From positions 66,591,639 to 66,655,638 of the forward strand of contig NC_134577.1 of assembly GCF_050947875.1 (NCBI RefSeq): DNA of 64,000 nucleotides, written 5' to 3'. This DNA is from Dermacentor variabilis (lineage: Eukaryota > Arthropoda > Arachnida > Ixodida > Ixodidae). How positions within the stretch are numbered: position 1 is the first letter of the stretch; each line of letters opens with the position of its first letter. Below, piece by piece: positions 53,073-64,000 of this stretch. Made by a program: the position numbers and the translations under genes. The notes beneath the pieces were generated by a model, which saw only the letters and a program-made list of their open reading frames with translations, searched no databases and had not been told where the DNA came from.

Positions 53073-54345
53073 TATGCTATAAGTATGTATAGCCTTGCGC
53101 ATAGAGGACACGGACGCAATAAAGAACGACGGGACACAAGTTCTGCGGCACTGACCATCGTTGTCTACACTAACATCCAGCGAAAAAGGACGCGGCTCAT
53201 GCAACAGCCCTGCGACGTACATGGAGACACAAGCGAAGCTTGTGTACGAATAGTGCGTATACGCCGTACATGTTTTCCACGGTGCCTGAAACAACGCCAT
53301 TCGATATTCGCTTCACATGCAAAAATGACTTGGAACCCAGCATGTTCACTCATGCGGGTACTCGTTTTGCTGCCGTAAACTACGCGATAACGTGGATTTT
53401 GCCTTCGCTGCGGGCTCGGGATAGAATAGCAGTTTACGGCCGTACGGCATTCTTTGTCTACTAGATTCGCTATCCGGAAGGAAAGCTCGCGGAGGGCACG
53501 GCGGTTTCGTGCATTTTGGATACAAATAAAAGGTGAGCTGAACGCCACCGGATGCGCGTGTCGACTTCGTAACTTGCGCAGCGATTGTTCCGTTAGGGCA
53601 GGTTTAACGAGACCTGAATAACAAGACGTAGCTTAACGGTTTCCGGGCCCTGTGTCTTTCGTACACGTGAATCAGCCGCACTTGAGCACTCGCGCCTGCG
53701 AAACAAGCAAGCCGCATATGACTAGCCTGTACAGAAACAGGGCTGCGCACGCGTCGATGCCTCGCTGTTTTGTTTTAAAGCGCAGCTATTGATGGGCCGT
53801 TCCTGCAGCGAGCGTCGGCGGCGGCCCCCTAATGAAAGATGAAAGAGCGAACGCGGAGAGGCAGATGAAAGACGCGAGCCGCGAACGGCGGAGACCAATG
53901 AGAGCGGCCCTTTCAGTGACGTGCGCGCGGGAAACTGGTTGCGTGCAGGCCCGTTCGAGCGCTCTTAACAAAGCATCGTTCCATGCACTGAAGCCCAAAA
54001 GTAACTGGAACGCCAATGCATTTCTCCGCAAAGTTCGGGAATTAATATCTCGAAACTGATCTCATCCCGAGAATTCGTTCCAAATGGATCCGCCTTGTGA
54101 ACTCCACGGCTAGAATTTGTAAATTGCAATATGGGCCATAAAGTAACTTGTTAAAAACTTTATTAGTGAATTTTTCCTTAGACGATTATGCATTTCAATT
54201 TTTTGTGCAAGTACATTCCGCCTCTTCGAGTAGATCAGCTCATGAACTAGAATTGTGGTATCTGCCACAAGCAACGCTTAAAAATTTGTGAAAGTGTTCG
54301 CTGAGACAGCTGTATATACAGAATTCTGAGCAACTCACCCTGAGG
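53073..54345. repeat. Shared upstream DNA of GT31 unit 4
   Basis: Nearly identical to 13208-14480. No gene recognised. Confidence 0.6.
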
Positions 54346-54350
54346 ATAAT

Positions 54351-54362
54351 TATATGTAAAAG
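54351..54362 (+). promoter_or_regulatory. TATA-like box upstream of GT31 copy 4
   Basis: TATATGTAAAAG as in unit 2. Downstream, GCGCGCCC of unit 2 is changed to GTGGGCCC. Confidence 0.35.
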
Positions 54363-54960
54363 CAACGCGCGACACATCCATAGCGTGGGCCCATTCATGT
54401 TCTTTCCACTTTTACTTACGCGCACGACACAACATACGGTGTATATGACGCGACATCGGCTGAGAAAGCACGCGGTTACCGGCAGGGCGAGACAAGGCAT
54501 TTCGGAGAACTAACAACTCAAACTCACATCCAGCCGACCTTAAACCAGGTGTTATCGCTAGATGTCGCCCGCGCCGTCGCGTGAAAGCCCGTCGCCTATT
54601 CTAAACCGGCATCTTGCCTTTGTGCGTGAACAAAAAGCTGTTGCTCGTGCAGGGCTCTTGCTGAAGCGAGCCCATCAAATGTCGTAGTGTACGCGGCCAA
54701 GAATATTTAAATTATTTCTTCTGAGTCAGAAACACAATAAGGCTAGTTCAAACCACTTGCTAGCACAAGGAAGAACGAGAAGAATGACGCAGATTTTCCA
54801 TCAACCGACGCTTAAGCAATAAACAAATGAAAAAAAACGATAAAAAACAAGCAATAAGAAATACGAACGCTGCCGCCACATGTTAGCGACACCACAAGTG
54901 CAACAAAAACGGTATGTGAAACTGACTTTTCCTTTGGCGATCAAAATTCCCAACCTCACC

Positions 54961-55938
54961 ATGAAAGGTCTCAATCTAGCTCGTACGTTTTCGATACTCT
55001 CAGCGCTCTCCGTTGGTTTTGTCACCATACACTACAAGTATGCCCGTTACCAGATTAAACGATCTCCTTCGTCGACGCATTGCGGTCCTGGAAAGAGGAT
55101 GCCTACCTTCAAGTACGTAACACAGACGGCAAAATTTTGTGAACGGGCTGCTAATCAAACTTCGGTGCTTATCGGTGTCGCTTCAACCACGGACCACTTC
55201 GAGGCTCGGGCAGCGATCCGGGATACTTGGGGCGGCACGGCCCTCAAAATGGACTTCGTTGTCGTCTTCCTGCTGGGAAAGACACTGGACCAGGAAGTAC
55301 AGCGCAAGGTATTCGCAGAACAGGACCTTTACGGTGATATCGTTCAGGGAGACTTTCTCGACACCTATAGGAACCTCACCTACAAGACTGTGATGCTGAT
55401 CCGCTGGGCTCGGGTAAAGTGCTCGGGCGTTCATTTCGTGCTCAAGACCGACGACGACATGCTGGTCAGCGTATGGGACCTCGCCATCGTCGTCAACGGT
55501 TTGGAGGGAGTCAAACGCACAATGTGGGGCTATCTGCATCGCAATTCTACACCACATCGCAATGTATCCTCCAAGTGGTATGTATCTCGGAAAGAATACG
55601 CGCCAGATACCTATCCCCCATATCTCTCGGGGTCCGGGTACCTAATATCTGGTGACAGCATTGCCGCACTTGAGGAGCTCACACACGACGAGTGCTTCTT
55701 CCCTTTTGAAGACGTCTACCTGACCTCCATCGTTGCGGAGAGAGCTCAAGTGAGTCGCTTAGGTTTCGATGGCTTCTCCGATGAACACAAGTGGTGCCAC
55801 CAGCCATGCTCGACCCCCAGGGTCGTAACGTCTCATGATTGGAGCGCAGCGGCATTGCGACAAGAATGGAGTCGCGCTGTATCCCGGTTGGACTTCGGGC
55901 TGTGCGCGGGAATAAAGAAAAGCCAGATGGTGTCGTAG
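54961..55938 (+). CDS. Beta-1,3-galactosyltransferase-like protein, GT31 copy 4
   Basis: 325 residues from the conserved MKGL start; the frame is open upstream to 54880. Anchor and all GT31 motifs (AAIRDTWG, FLLG, YGDIVQGDF, KTDDDM, SGSGYL, EDVYLT) are intact. It differs from copy 2 at four residues: R for W and Q for R near CE-AAN-TS, T for S in the following AST segment, and C for F in HKWCHQ. The extra cysteine near the C-terminus could affect disulphide pairing. Predicted Golgi type II enzyme; acceptor unknown. Confidence 0.85.
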   Translation: MKGLNLARTFSILSALSVGFVTIHYKYARYQIKRSPSSTHCGPGKRMPTFKYVTQTAKFCERAANQTSVLIGVASTTDHFEARAAIRDTWGGTALKMDFVVVFLLGKTLDQEVQRKVFAEQDLYGDIVQGDFLDTYRNLTYKTVMLIRWARVKCSGVHFVLKTDDDMLVSVWDLAIVVNGLEGVKRTMWGYLHRNSTPHRNVSSKWYVSRKEYAPDTYPPYLSGSGYLISGDSIAALEELTHDECFFPFEDVYLTSIVAERAQVSRLGFDGFSDEHKWCHQPCSTPRVVTSHDWSAAALRQEWSRAVSRLDFGLCAGIKKSQMVS

Positions 55939-56093
55939 ACCAGAAAAAAACTGTGACCACTTGTTGTATTCATTTTGGACTTAATGTCATCAGCGTTTCA
56001 CTAGACAGGTAGGTAGAGTTAGCGCGGCCCCACTGCATTTCACATGTTATTGAATGCGAAGCATTTCTTGGCGATCATATGCACTTTGACAGC

Positions 56094-56192
<99 letters not shown>
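56094..56192 (+). repeat. (ATCT)n microsatellite after GT31 copy 4
   Basis: About 24 units. Confidence 0.95.
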
Positions 56193-56194
56193 CA

Positions 56195-56487
56195 TCTACC
56201 TACGTCTTGGTGCTCTCACAGTATTTTACTTAATTTGCGATGCACCACAATTGACATATTAGCATATTGGCAATTAGCCGCCTACGTCTTCGTGCTCACG
56301 TGGTCGGTTCACTTACTTGGTATGCATTAAAATTTGCATAGTATGACAAGAGTGTCTGACGAACATAGATGATAGGTCATGGCATGAATATCATGATATG
56401 CATGTCATGTATGTCATGAAACATCCGCATACGTCTTCTTATGCACCAGAACGTCTTGTTATGCACAAAAACGTTTTGTTATGCACC
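56195..56487 (+). repeat. Minisatellite remnant, unit 4
   Basis: Same arrangement as 16326-16616, with the same junction to the LINE tail. Confidence 0.6.
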
Positions 56488-56751
56488 AAAATTGCCATAG
56501 CACACTAGACGTATATCACTTGCTCTGGCCGTGTGGTCGGACCCACGCAAACAAGAATCAAGACTCCGTCAGGCTACAAGAAGCATTACGCAGCACGGAC
56601 CTGGCGGAGCAGCTCTGGGCCGTCCAGCGAGCCCACGATGCGGCCAGAAAGTTACAACTCCCGGTCCTACGTGGAAGTTGCCCGCTCTACGGGGTCTTGC
56701 ATCCCGTAGCACGCTGGACCTTTCAGTAAACTTATTCCATCCATCCATTCA
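56488..56751 (+). mobile_element. I-clade LINE 3' end (unit 4)
   Basis: Same fragment as 16617-16878; the tail reads ATTCCATCCATCCATTC. Confidence 0.65.
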
Positions 56752-56802
56752 GTAAAAGCGAACAAAATTGTTGTAGGATATTACTGGTTACGAACACAAT
56801 GT

Positions 56803-57233
56803 GCTCAGAAATTGTATGTTTTCTAACATTCCTTAGTTCTTACTTTTGGCGCCGACTGTTCGTCAAAAGTAATTTGAAACGTCTCCTGTCATGTTTATCG
56901 TTTCCGGAGAAGTGCCGCTTCGCTTACAACGAGCTTCTGTTCCGGGGCCACGTCATCAGCGAATTTGGAGTCCGCCCTGACCCGCAGAAGACAGCTTCCA
57001 TGTCGAAGTAGCAGCAGCCCATCGACAAGAAGGCAGTGCGTAGATTCCTTGGCATGTGTGCAATCTACAAGCCCTTGTTCCAGGCCTTTTCACGCATCGC
57101 TGAGCCGTTGATGCATCTAACTAAATGTGATGTGGAGTTCAATTGCCGCGCGACTGGCCCCTCGAAACACTATACGTGTATTCGTGGGCTTCTTTCTCGC
57201 TCGGAAAAGACACTTTTACGTAGCACGTATTGA
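56803..57233 (+). pseudogene. Gypsy-type reverse transcriptase remnant (unit 4)
   Basis: Counterpart of 16930-17360, with the same stops. Confidence 0.65.
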
Positions 57234-57472
57234 GGAACAGAAAGCTGTATGAGGAGTTTTTCATGTCACTCTACAATTTTCACATTGACACCTTTAATCG
57301 AATTCTAATATTTAAGAAGTTGATTAATTAAGACTGATTATGTAATTTGGAGGAATGGAAAGAATAGTTTGAGTATCTCCAAACGATGGCAAACATTACC
57401 TTTGTTCCGACCAGCTACGTGGCATTTGCATATTTTTAAAGTCTGGCTAAAGTTATGTGGGACATCTTGCAG

Positions 57473-57576
<104 letters not shown>

Positions 57577-57613
57577 GCAGGGGCAGCAGCGACGAGCGAA
57601 ATTCCCCTACGTG

Positions 57614-59564
57614 CAGTGGCGTAGCTAGGTCGTCTGGCACCCGGGGCCCATAGGTCTTCTATCACCCGCCCCCCCCTGATGTAGTCGAGGAAGGCGAGGG
57701 TATCTACAATTTCAGGGTTTCACAGCCGCCTTGTATACCGCGCACGTTCGCCGGGTGCCCCTCTCCTTCGCTTTCTTTCCCAAAAATCGCGAATGCAGCA
57801 AATATAAACGCTGTTTTTCCTGCGCCAAACAACACAGCGTGCTGCACTGATAACGTGTGATAAGCCCATGTGCACATCTTCTGTCAGACTGTGAGGCTTG
57901 CCAGCCAATACAAATGAGGCATCGTAGAAAATATGGCTCACGTCAGAAGTAACAAAATATATCTTTGTAGTAAAGCTTTAATTACCAATTTTAGTGGCAA
58001 TATTGCATTTGCAAAATTGAAGCCCGACATTCGTATCTTGCCCAACAACAACTTCACAGAAATCGTCGTAGGTATCTATGGCACGCAGTATTTTGTCTGT
58101 GGGCAGCCCTGAATGAAAACGAAAATTTAATTGTCAGTGACGCTGATCTCCCCACCCTATTAGAAAACGCTTGCTGCCTCCCCGCTGCGCGGGCGCCAAT
58201 GCTATGACAATTACGAGTTCTCTTCATTCTGATCAATAAAGCCTTGTTGTCATTTGCTGCTATACGGACAAACGTGATTATCCGAGCTGTAGCACCACGG
58301 CAAGATTGGGAACAGAATAGAGCACGCTTCGCGTCGATTCTTGGCGTGACCGTAAAAAAGAAAGAAAAGGCCGCGATGAAGCCCGTGCTAGCGAAAGCTT
58401 GCGCTATTGTTGGTCTCCACTCGCAATGGAGAGGATTAAGGGATCAACGTCACTGGTCCACTATTTCATATTTCTTTCGCTGCTGCCATATACTGGGCGC
58501 CGCCCGCAGTGCCAAAGTACTGTAGGTTGTAGCACCCAAACAGATTTTGTTTAAGAAGTTCTTGTTAAGTTAATACTATGAATTTGAGTCCTCGATTCTC
58601 AAATTGAAGTGCTTCCTCTATAAGTACTAATTACGGGATTATTAAGGATATGGTTATTACTTATCTGCCATATTTTTCGCGCTACCGAGTTGCTAGTAAT
58701 CACAAAAAGACATAACTTCATAGAATTTCGATAGGAAAATATCCTTACAAAATTCACCTTTCTTTATATAAAATTCTGTGCAGCTGATACAGACACTGTA
58801 CTTGTGACATGAAGTCACACAACAACAACACTTTTCTGAAACTTTCGAGGGTAAGAAGGAAACCGTGAAACATAACAGCAGGTTTAGCAGCGGCTTCTCG
58901 GAGCGAGTGGGAGACGGGAAGTAAAAGCGAGCCGGGCATCGCGGCGGGCCCGCGACTACAGCCTGTAGAGTCATAGGCCGCCAAACTCTTCGGCCGAACC
59001 GAGTCTGAAGACGATCCAGAGAATCCCATTCGCGACTATTGACGGCCCCACTTATGCAACGTCGCTCTCAACGAACGCTTCGCCGTAAACGCGAGCGCCA
59101 AGAGCGCTGGTTGAACGCCCTCTCGCTGCTGTCTTTGTTCGTCTTCGCTGCGCGTTCTGAACGGAAGAGGGACCCAAGATCCCCAACGCCTTACAGCGCC
59201 TCACTGTATGTTTAGCGACCCTTGCTCCCAGTATGAACGCACAGCACGAGCACACCCCACATGAAACGTTTCGCTAAGGCGAGTAGCTTAGCGACCATTT
59301 CGCGAATTAAATTTTTTTAGCCCGCACATTCGTGCAATTATTTCGTTGGGTGTTGATAGAGCTGCAGCCGACAATTCTGCCGCGCAACGCATCGGGTACA
59401 TGAGCTCGGGCTACTGGATACCGGAGCATTCTTTGCAATTTGCGCCCAGTCAAGCCGGCGGAAAGAGGGGTGTCTTCAGGCGTATATGACGCCCCCCCTC
59501 CCCCACTGGCCCCTTGCACCCGGGGCCCAGGGCCCCACCGGCCGCCCCTGTTGCTACGCCACTG
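57614..59564. mobile_element. hAT-like non-autonomous DNA transposon, copy B
   Basis: Same ends and same CCTACGTG duplication (57606-57613, 59565-59572) as 17721-19674. 1951 bp. No transposase. Confidence 0.75.
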
Positions 59565-60293
59565 CCTACGTGCTGCCTCTCGTTTGAGCACGAACTGGGC
59601 CAGCCAGAGCGCAGCGTACACGAAGCCATCAGCTATGTCAGGTCGGCTAGCCTTCGAACACAGCGGAGATAGCCTCCAAGACGCGCGCGGTCACCGCAAC
59701 TGCAGTACAAGAGCAAGATGCGCACTAAATGTACCACGCCCCCCCCCCCCCTACCTTCCTATAGCGCCCACATCTCTCCCACTTGCACGCGTGAGAGGGC
59801 GGCCCGCACCCCCCCCGCCTTCCTCCCTCGAGAGCCCGAAGATACACCGCCTTATCAAGCCACCATCGTTCTCGTCTCACCCTCGCCAGCTTTTACTCGT
59901 ACATACAGCACACGGCGGGTGGCGGCGATGTTATCGTACTTGGACTTTACAGCGACCGACTATGATTGTATGTCTTTGCTCCTTTCTTTATATATCTCTA
60001 CTTTGTTATCGCTGTACCTCCCTCTCCCCTCTCTCCCCAGTGTAGGGTAGCAAACCGAATCTTCCCATCTGCTTAACCCCCCTGCTTTTCCCCTTTCCTC
60101 TTTTTCTCACTCTTTACACAGAACATCACGGCGACGGCGACTGTGGAGCCACGCCTGGTGTGTGCATATAACTGCTGCTGAAATAAAAAACAACCTGCAG
60201 ACTTGTGTGACCCTGCGGAATCACAACCCAATTTCCAGCGAAGCCGTTTCTTTCGACCAGTTGCAATAAAAATTTCAGTGCCCTGTAATTAAA
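59565..60293 (+). repeat. Dispersed repeat after the hAT-like element, copy B
   Basis: Counterpart of 19675-20395. C-runs differ in length, so the overlapping proline-rich frames differ too, which argues against coding. Confidence 0.55.
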
Positions 60294-61643
60294 TCACACA
60301 CCTCAATACATTGGCCCTATATGACCGGTACGTTGGAAACTTTCCAGCATGCCCATTCGGGCTTTTGATGAAGAAATTTTACAAAAGCATTAATTCGTAT
60401 ACCCGCATTTTACATTGCGAGAGTAATGGCCGCATTATTATCCCTGTTTTCACTAGATGTGATTACGTTGCAGTGCACAGGTCTCGCAGGGCAGCATGGA
60501 AAATTCTGCATTCTTCATAAAATAGTTAAAACGCTCCGGATAGACTGCATGCGCAATTTATTGCTAATATCTGTAATTTGTCCACAAACCTAAAACTTTG
60601 TTTACACATTATTATAACCAGTTTCTACTTTTAACCAAATATAAGCCATGCGAATTTTGTAGTTCAGCTAGGGCACCGTAGAAACCAACTACTAACTTCA
60701 TTTTATGGGAAAAAAAGCGAAAATGAAAACGAGAGTTCAGTAATTATTTGGAAGCCTTCCAATCTGGCAAGGACAGTTAAAGTTTCGCCACACATTGAAC
60801 TGAACATGACCCCCGTTTCCAGTAAACAAGCTCGGTGTAAAACAGTCATATCGGGTTATTCAAAGGCTTAGCCGATAACGGCAATATGACACTTCCGAAC
60901 ACTTGCTCAAGCTTTGCGTGACATTTGAAAACACCTTTCTTAGATTTTTTTTTTTTTTTTGCAATAGCTCTACGTGATCCTCAGGCATTTATCCTCGCAA
61001 ATAAACTTTCCATAGTAGTGCGCCAATTTTCGCTAACCTATATCTCGGTGGCTTTGTAGTAATGCAACGGATGCTTGAAAAATTTTGCGCAGCTCGTAAA
61101 TGTTAAGTACATATGCTCTGGAGTGTTTGACTACGCAATTTATTGCAGAGGATGTTTTCAAACCAAACTATGAATTTTGTGTACACTTTACCTACACTGA
61201 TCTACCCCGTAATTTCGCCATATGTAAACATTACGTAACATACGGTTCGCTCGGTACACTGAGAAACAGCACAAAGATCATGCGGAACCCACGCACTGTG
61301 CAAATCGATGCAAGCTAAGCTTTCAGTGCTGTTCGCTTTTGATTGACGGTAATTAGCGGTGACGATGAGGGCGAGTGTTTAATCTCTTAAACGCTTAGTT
61401 CAACACGAGAGCGGTGAGTTGATGTTAAAAGTTACCTTGCGTTAACTACTGCTGTTTGCGTAGTACACAGAACACTTGAGGCGTTGTTCTGCGCCACTGG
61501 TTCATTATCTCTGAGAGGGTTAAGCATTATCATTGCATCACATGGCACATCGAGTTCTTGGCAGAAGTGCTGAACTTTAATTGAATTATGGCACTGCACA
61601 CACCAAAACTACAATCGGATTATAACACGTGCTGTAGTGGCGG
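60294..61643. other. Non-coding stretch, nothing recognised
   Basis: Counterpart of 20396-21734. A T-run near 60946 is longer than in copy A. Confidence 0.4.
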
Positions 61644-61799
61644 ACTCCGGATTGATTTTGACCCTCTGTGGTTCTTTAACGAACACATTAAGCCTAAGTA
61701 CGCCAGCGACATTTGTATTTCGCTCCCGTCTAAATGCGGCTGCCGCGGCCTGGGTGGAATGCGCCACTGCGAGCGATGTGACAGCCGCAAAGCCACTGT
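61644..61799 (-). mobile_element. Degenerate tick-type SINE, copy B
   Basis: Counterpart of 21735-21890. Confidence 0.5.
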
Positions 61800-61809
61800 G
61801 GGCACAGAA

Positions 61810-63075
61810 GTGTTGATTTGACGGTCGACCGCTTCCGTATAGTGTCGCCTAGCCCCTACAGTGCTTCAATGCGGCTTTTACGTCGGTACACCTTGTGTCA
61901 GTTGTCCGCTTGACAAATCTGCATGCTGTCTTTGCTCAGAAATGGCAGAAATGTTCGGTGCCGTACCTTCCGTTTGCCCGCAACAGCTGTCGTGTCTACA
62001 GTAGTAGCATTTTCTTGCCTTCCCAGGTCAGCTTTTCCTTCTCCCGCCCTCTCCTACTGTATGAGAACGAGTATTCCGTTTGCAGGCCTATTAATATGTA
62101 AGCGTGGTTGGTACGAGGTTTTAATTTTCTGGCGATATACATCTGTTCAGAAAGCTATATATTTACATCCTTTATGATCGAGTCGAGTGAGGGACGGACG
62201 GACGGACGTTCTCAAGCTAGCATTAGTAAATGCGTAAAATTTCTGAGACGAGTGTTGTAAAGTGGATATCTGGCTGTTACCAGCTGTTTCAAAGTGTCGA
62301 GAGAGTACTACACGTCACGCCGAGTTTGCGCTTGAAGAAAATGGCACACATGATAAGTGTGATGCCTGGCGAAACCAACGTTTTTTGCATAATTAGAAGC
62401 AGTAACAATAACTGCTGAACCATCGTTTTTTCTTTCACCAATTTTCAATCGGTATACTACATTTGTAGTTTGGTTTTCCCGGTATGCTCGGTTAACTAGC
62501 CACCTCTTTTATGTTTCTTAGTAATAAAGCGAACGTTATGGCTTTTCTGTAGCTAATTCATTTGGGTTAATTGCAACCTTTGCAATATACCAGGTCCTTC
62601 GTTTTAGTTGCACCAAATTTTTAGAAAGTTGCATATAGTATAAGCTACATATTTAATTTAATTACTGTGTCTGGCGTTCTTTCCGGCTCCACGAAAAGTA
62701 CGACAGTGAAGGTCATACTTAAAGGCGGCTACAAGATAAACGCAGCCAGATATTTACCTATTTGTGGTGTCGCAGCTTTTTCTAAGGGTTTAGAAAACAA
62801 GTATTTTTCGCGTATAAATCATGATTTCTAGAAGTTAAAAACATTTTAACCGTATCACAGTTTGGACTCATAAAGGGTCGTTCTTCGGAATCAGCTCTAT
62901 TAACTATAAAATAAGCAATACCGAAAAAGTTTCAAGGTAATATTTTCAGTTCAGGCCTGTATAATAATTTTGCTAAAGCTTTAGAGTCTGAATCCCGACG
63001 AATTACCATACCAACTTTCATGGCAAGCCTCTTGAATTACTATGATTCGACTTGTTTAACAGCAGACGGTCAGTT
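61810..63075. other. Non-coding stretch, nothing recognised
   Basis: Counterpart of 21900-23165, with scattered substitutions and no gene. Confidence 0.4.
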
Positions 63076-63745
63076 TTCCTGAAAAATAACTCATAGGGAT
63101 TTTTAACAATGTTATATGGAGTGTCTCATGGAAGTGTACTGGGTCCCCGCTTTTAAAAGCCTATCAATGATGCCTTTCACATTTACCAAACAGTAAAACT
63201 TATTATATACGCGGATGGCAGCAGTTTAGTAATTTCCGGTCTTGATACAAATGACCTCAAATTAAAATGTAATACTATTCTTCAAAACCCTTCTTATGGT
63301 AAATGTCAAACTGTATCAATATCAATCTGAGGAAAAGGATTTATTTTCCAGAGACAAAATTTATACGCCACAGTATGTCGTCAAATATGACAATCAAATA
63401 TATCGAAATCGTCGAGGTCCACAAAATTCTTGGAGCGCTTTTCAGGTCACATCTTAGCGCGGAAGTGCAAGCAGGTAGCAGGCCCAGAAAACACTCAAGT
63501 ACGGGGCGCCCTTTCTCGTTGCCAACAACTCCTCCCCGTAAAACTCAAAGTACAAATTTATCATGTTCTCTGGCGTATCGCATTAATTATTGCACATTGT
63601 TATGGGTTACTAGAACAAAAGAAAACATCGAGACTTTTCTTCCTACAAAAAAAAAGTCAAGGCAAGTTGCAAGCAGCAGCAGCAGCAGCAGCAGCGGGAA
63701 AGTCGAAGGAAAAGGCAAACAAAGCTTCGCTTTAAGAAACTGGCA
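63076..63745 (+). pseudogene. Non-LTR reverse transcriptase fragment, copy B
   Basis: Counterpart of 23166-23830, with GVSHGSVLGP-like and YADGSSLVISG strings closer to the intact motifs than in copy A. The frame 63430-63735 shows the thumb region LARKCKQVAG through RGALSRCQQLLPVKLKVQIY. The (AGC)n run 63671-63696 has about two more units than in A. Confidence 0.6.
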
Positions 63746-64000
63746 GTGGCTTAGCTCGGCTATGCCAGGATATACGCAGCGAAAGCTAAGGAATAGCATG
63801 CTTAGCCTTGGTAAACCTTGATTGCAAGTCCAGGTTAGCCTGGTTGTCTAGATATGTTGCGGCGTTTAGCCAGTCGTTCGGCGCGCTGTTCGTCTGTTTC
63901 CTCGGCGACTCGTTTCCTCTTCATCTTGTTTCGATGTCGATTCCAGGCCTCATCCTGCTCATAACAATTGTCGCCGCCCAAACTGCCGCCTCAACTGTGG

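Overview
This is eukaryotic, intron-poor, repeat-saturated DNA that looks like an ixodid (hard) tick genome. The evidence is the mix of elements: I-clade LINEs ending in a TCCA-type tail, RTE-clade LINE 3' ends with ATG-trinucleotide tails, tRNA-derived SINEs of the type dispersed in ticks, a short-LTR Gypsy element, TTA-target-site MITEs, and arthropod-like family-31 glycosyltransferases. The tick assignment rests on recalled resemblance, not on a search. There is no bacterial gene, rRNA or CRISPR array.

The only host protein-coding genes I can support are four copies of an intronless beta-1,3-galactosyltransferase-like gene (GT31), all on the + strand: 2123-3103, 15096-16073, 44084-45062 (frameshifted) and 54961-55938. 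Each lies in a repeating unit made of an RTE-LINE 3' end with a trinucleotide tail, about 1.3 kb of shared upstream DNA, a TATA-like box about 460-610 bp before the ATG (about 1.9 kb before it in unit 3, which carries two MITEs), the gene, an (ATCT)n tract and a ~120-bp minisatellite. In units 1, 2 and 4 an I-LINE 3' end, a Gypsy remnant and a (TA)n tract follow.

Layered on this, about 17 kb (6478-24086) recurs at 46874-64000 with roughly 1-2% differences and the same order. It includes GT31 copies 2 and 4, a 3'-truncated I-LINE, a hAT-like element, MITEs and LINE fragments. It starts inside a tRNA-like SINE and runs off the window end. It is either a recent segmental duplication or two haplotypes joined in assembly.

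The 24.1-40.7 kb interval is not duplicated inside the window. It holds an RNase H-bearing LINE remnant (25.9-26.9 kb), an RTE LINE end (29.3-30.05 kb), a nearly complete Gypsy LTR retrotransposon inserted in that unit (30127-34536), and a 5'-complete, 3'-truncated I-clade LINE with a long intact ORF2 (34.9-40.07 kb). The rest is non-coding sequence with a few notable palindromes and motif clusters.

The GT31 proteins would act as type II Golgi membrane enzymes on glycans. All other open frames of any size belong to retroelements or to simple repeats.
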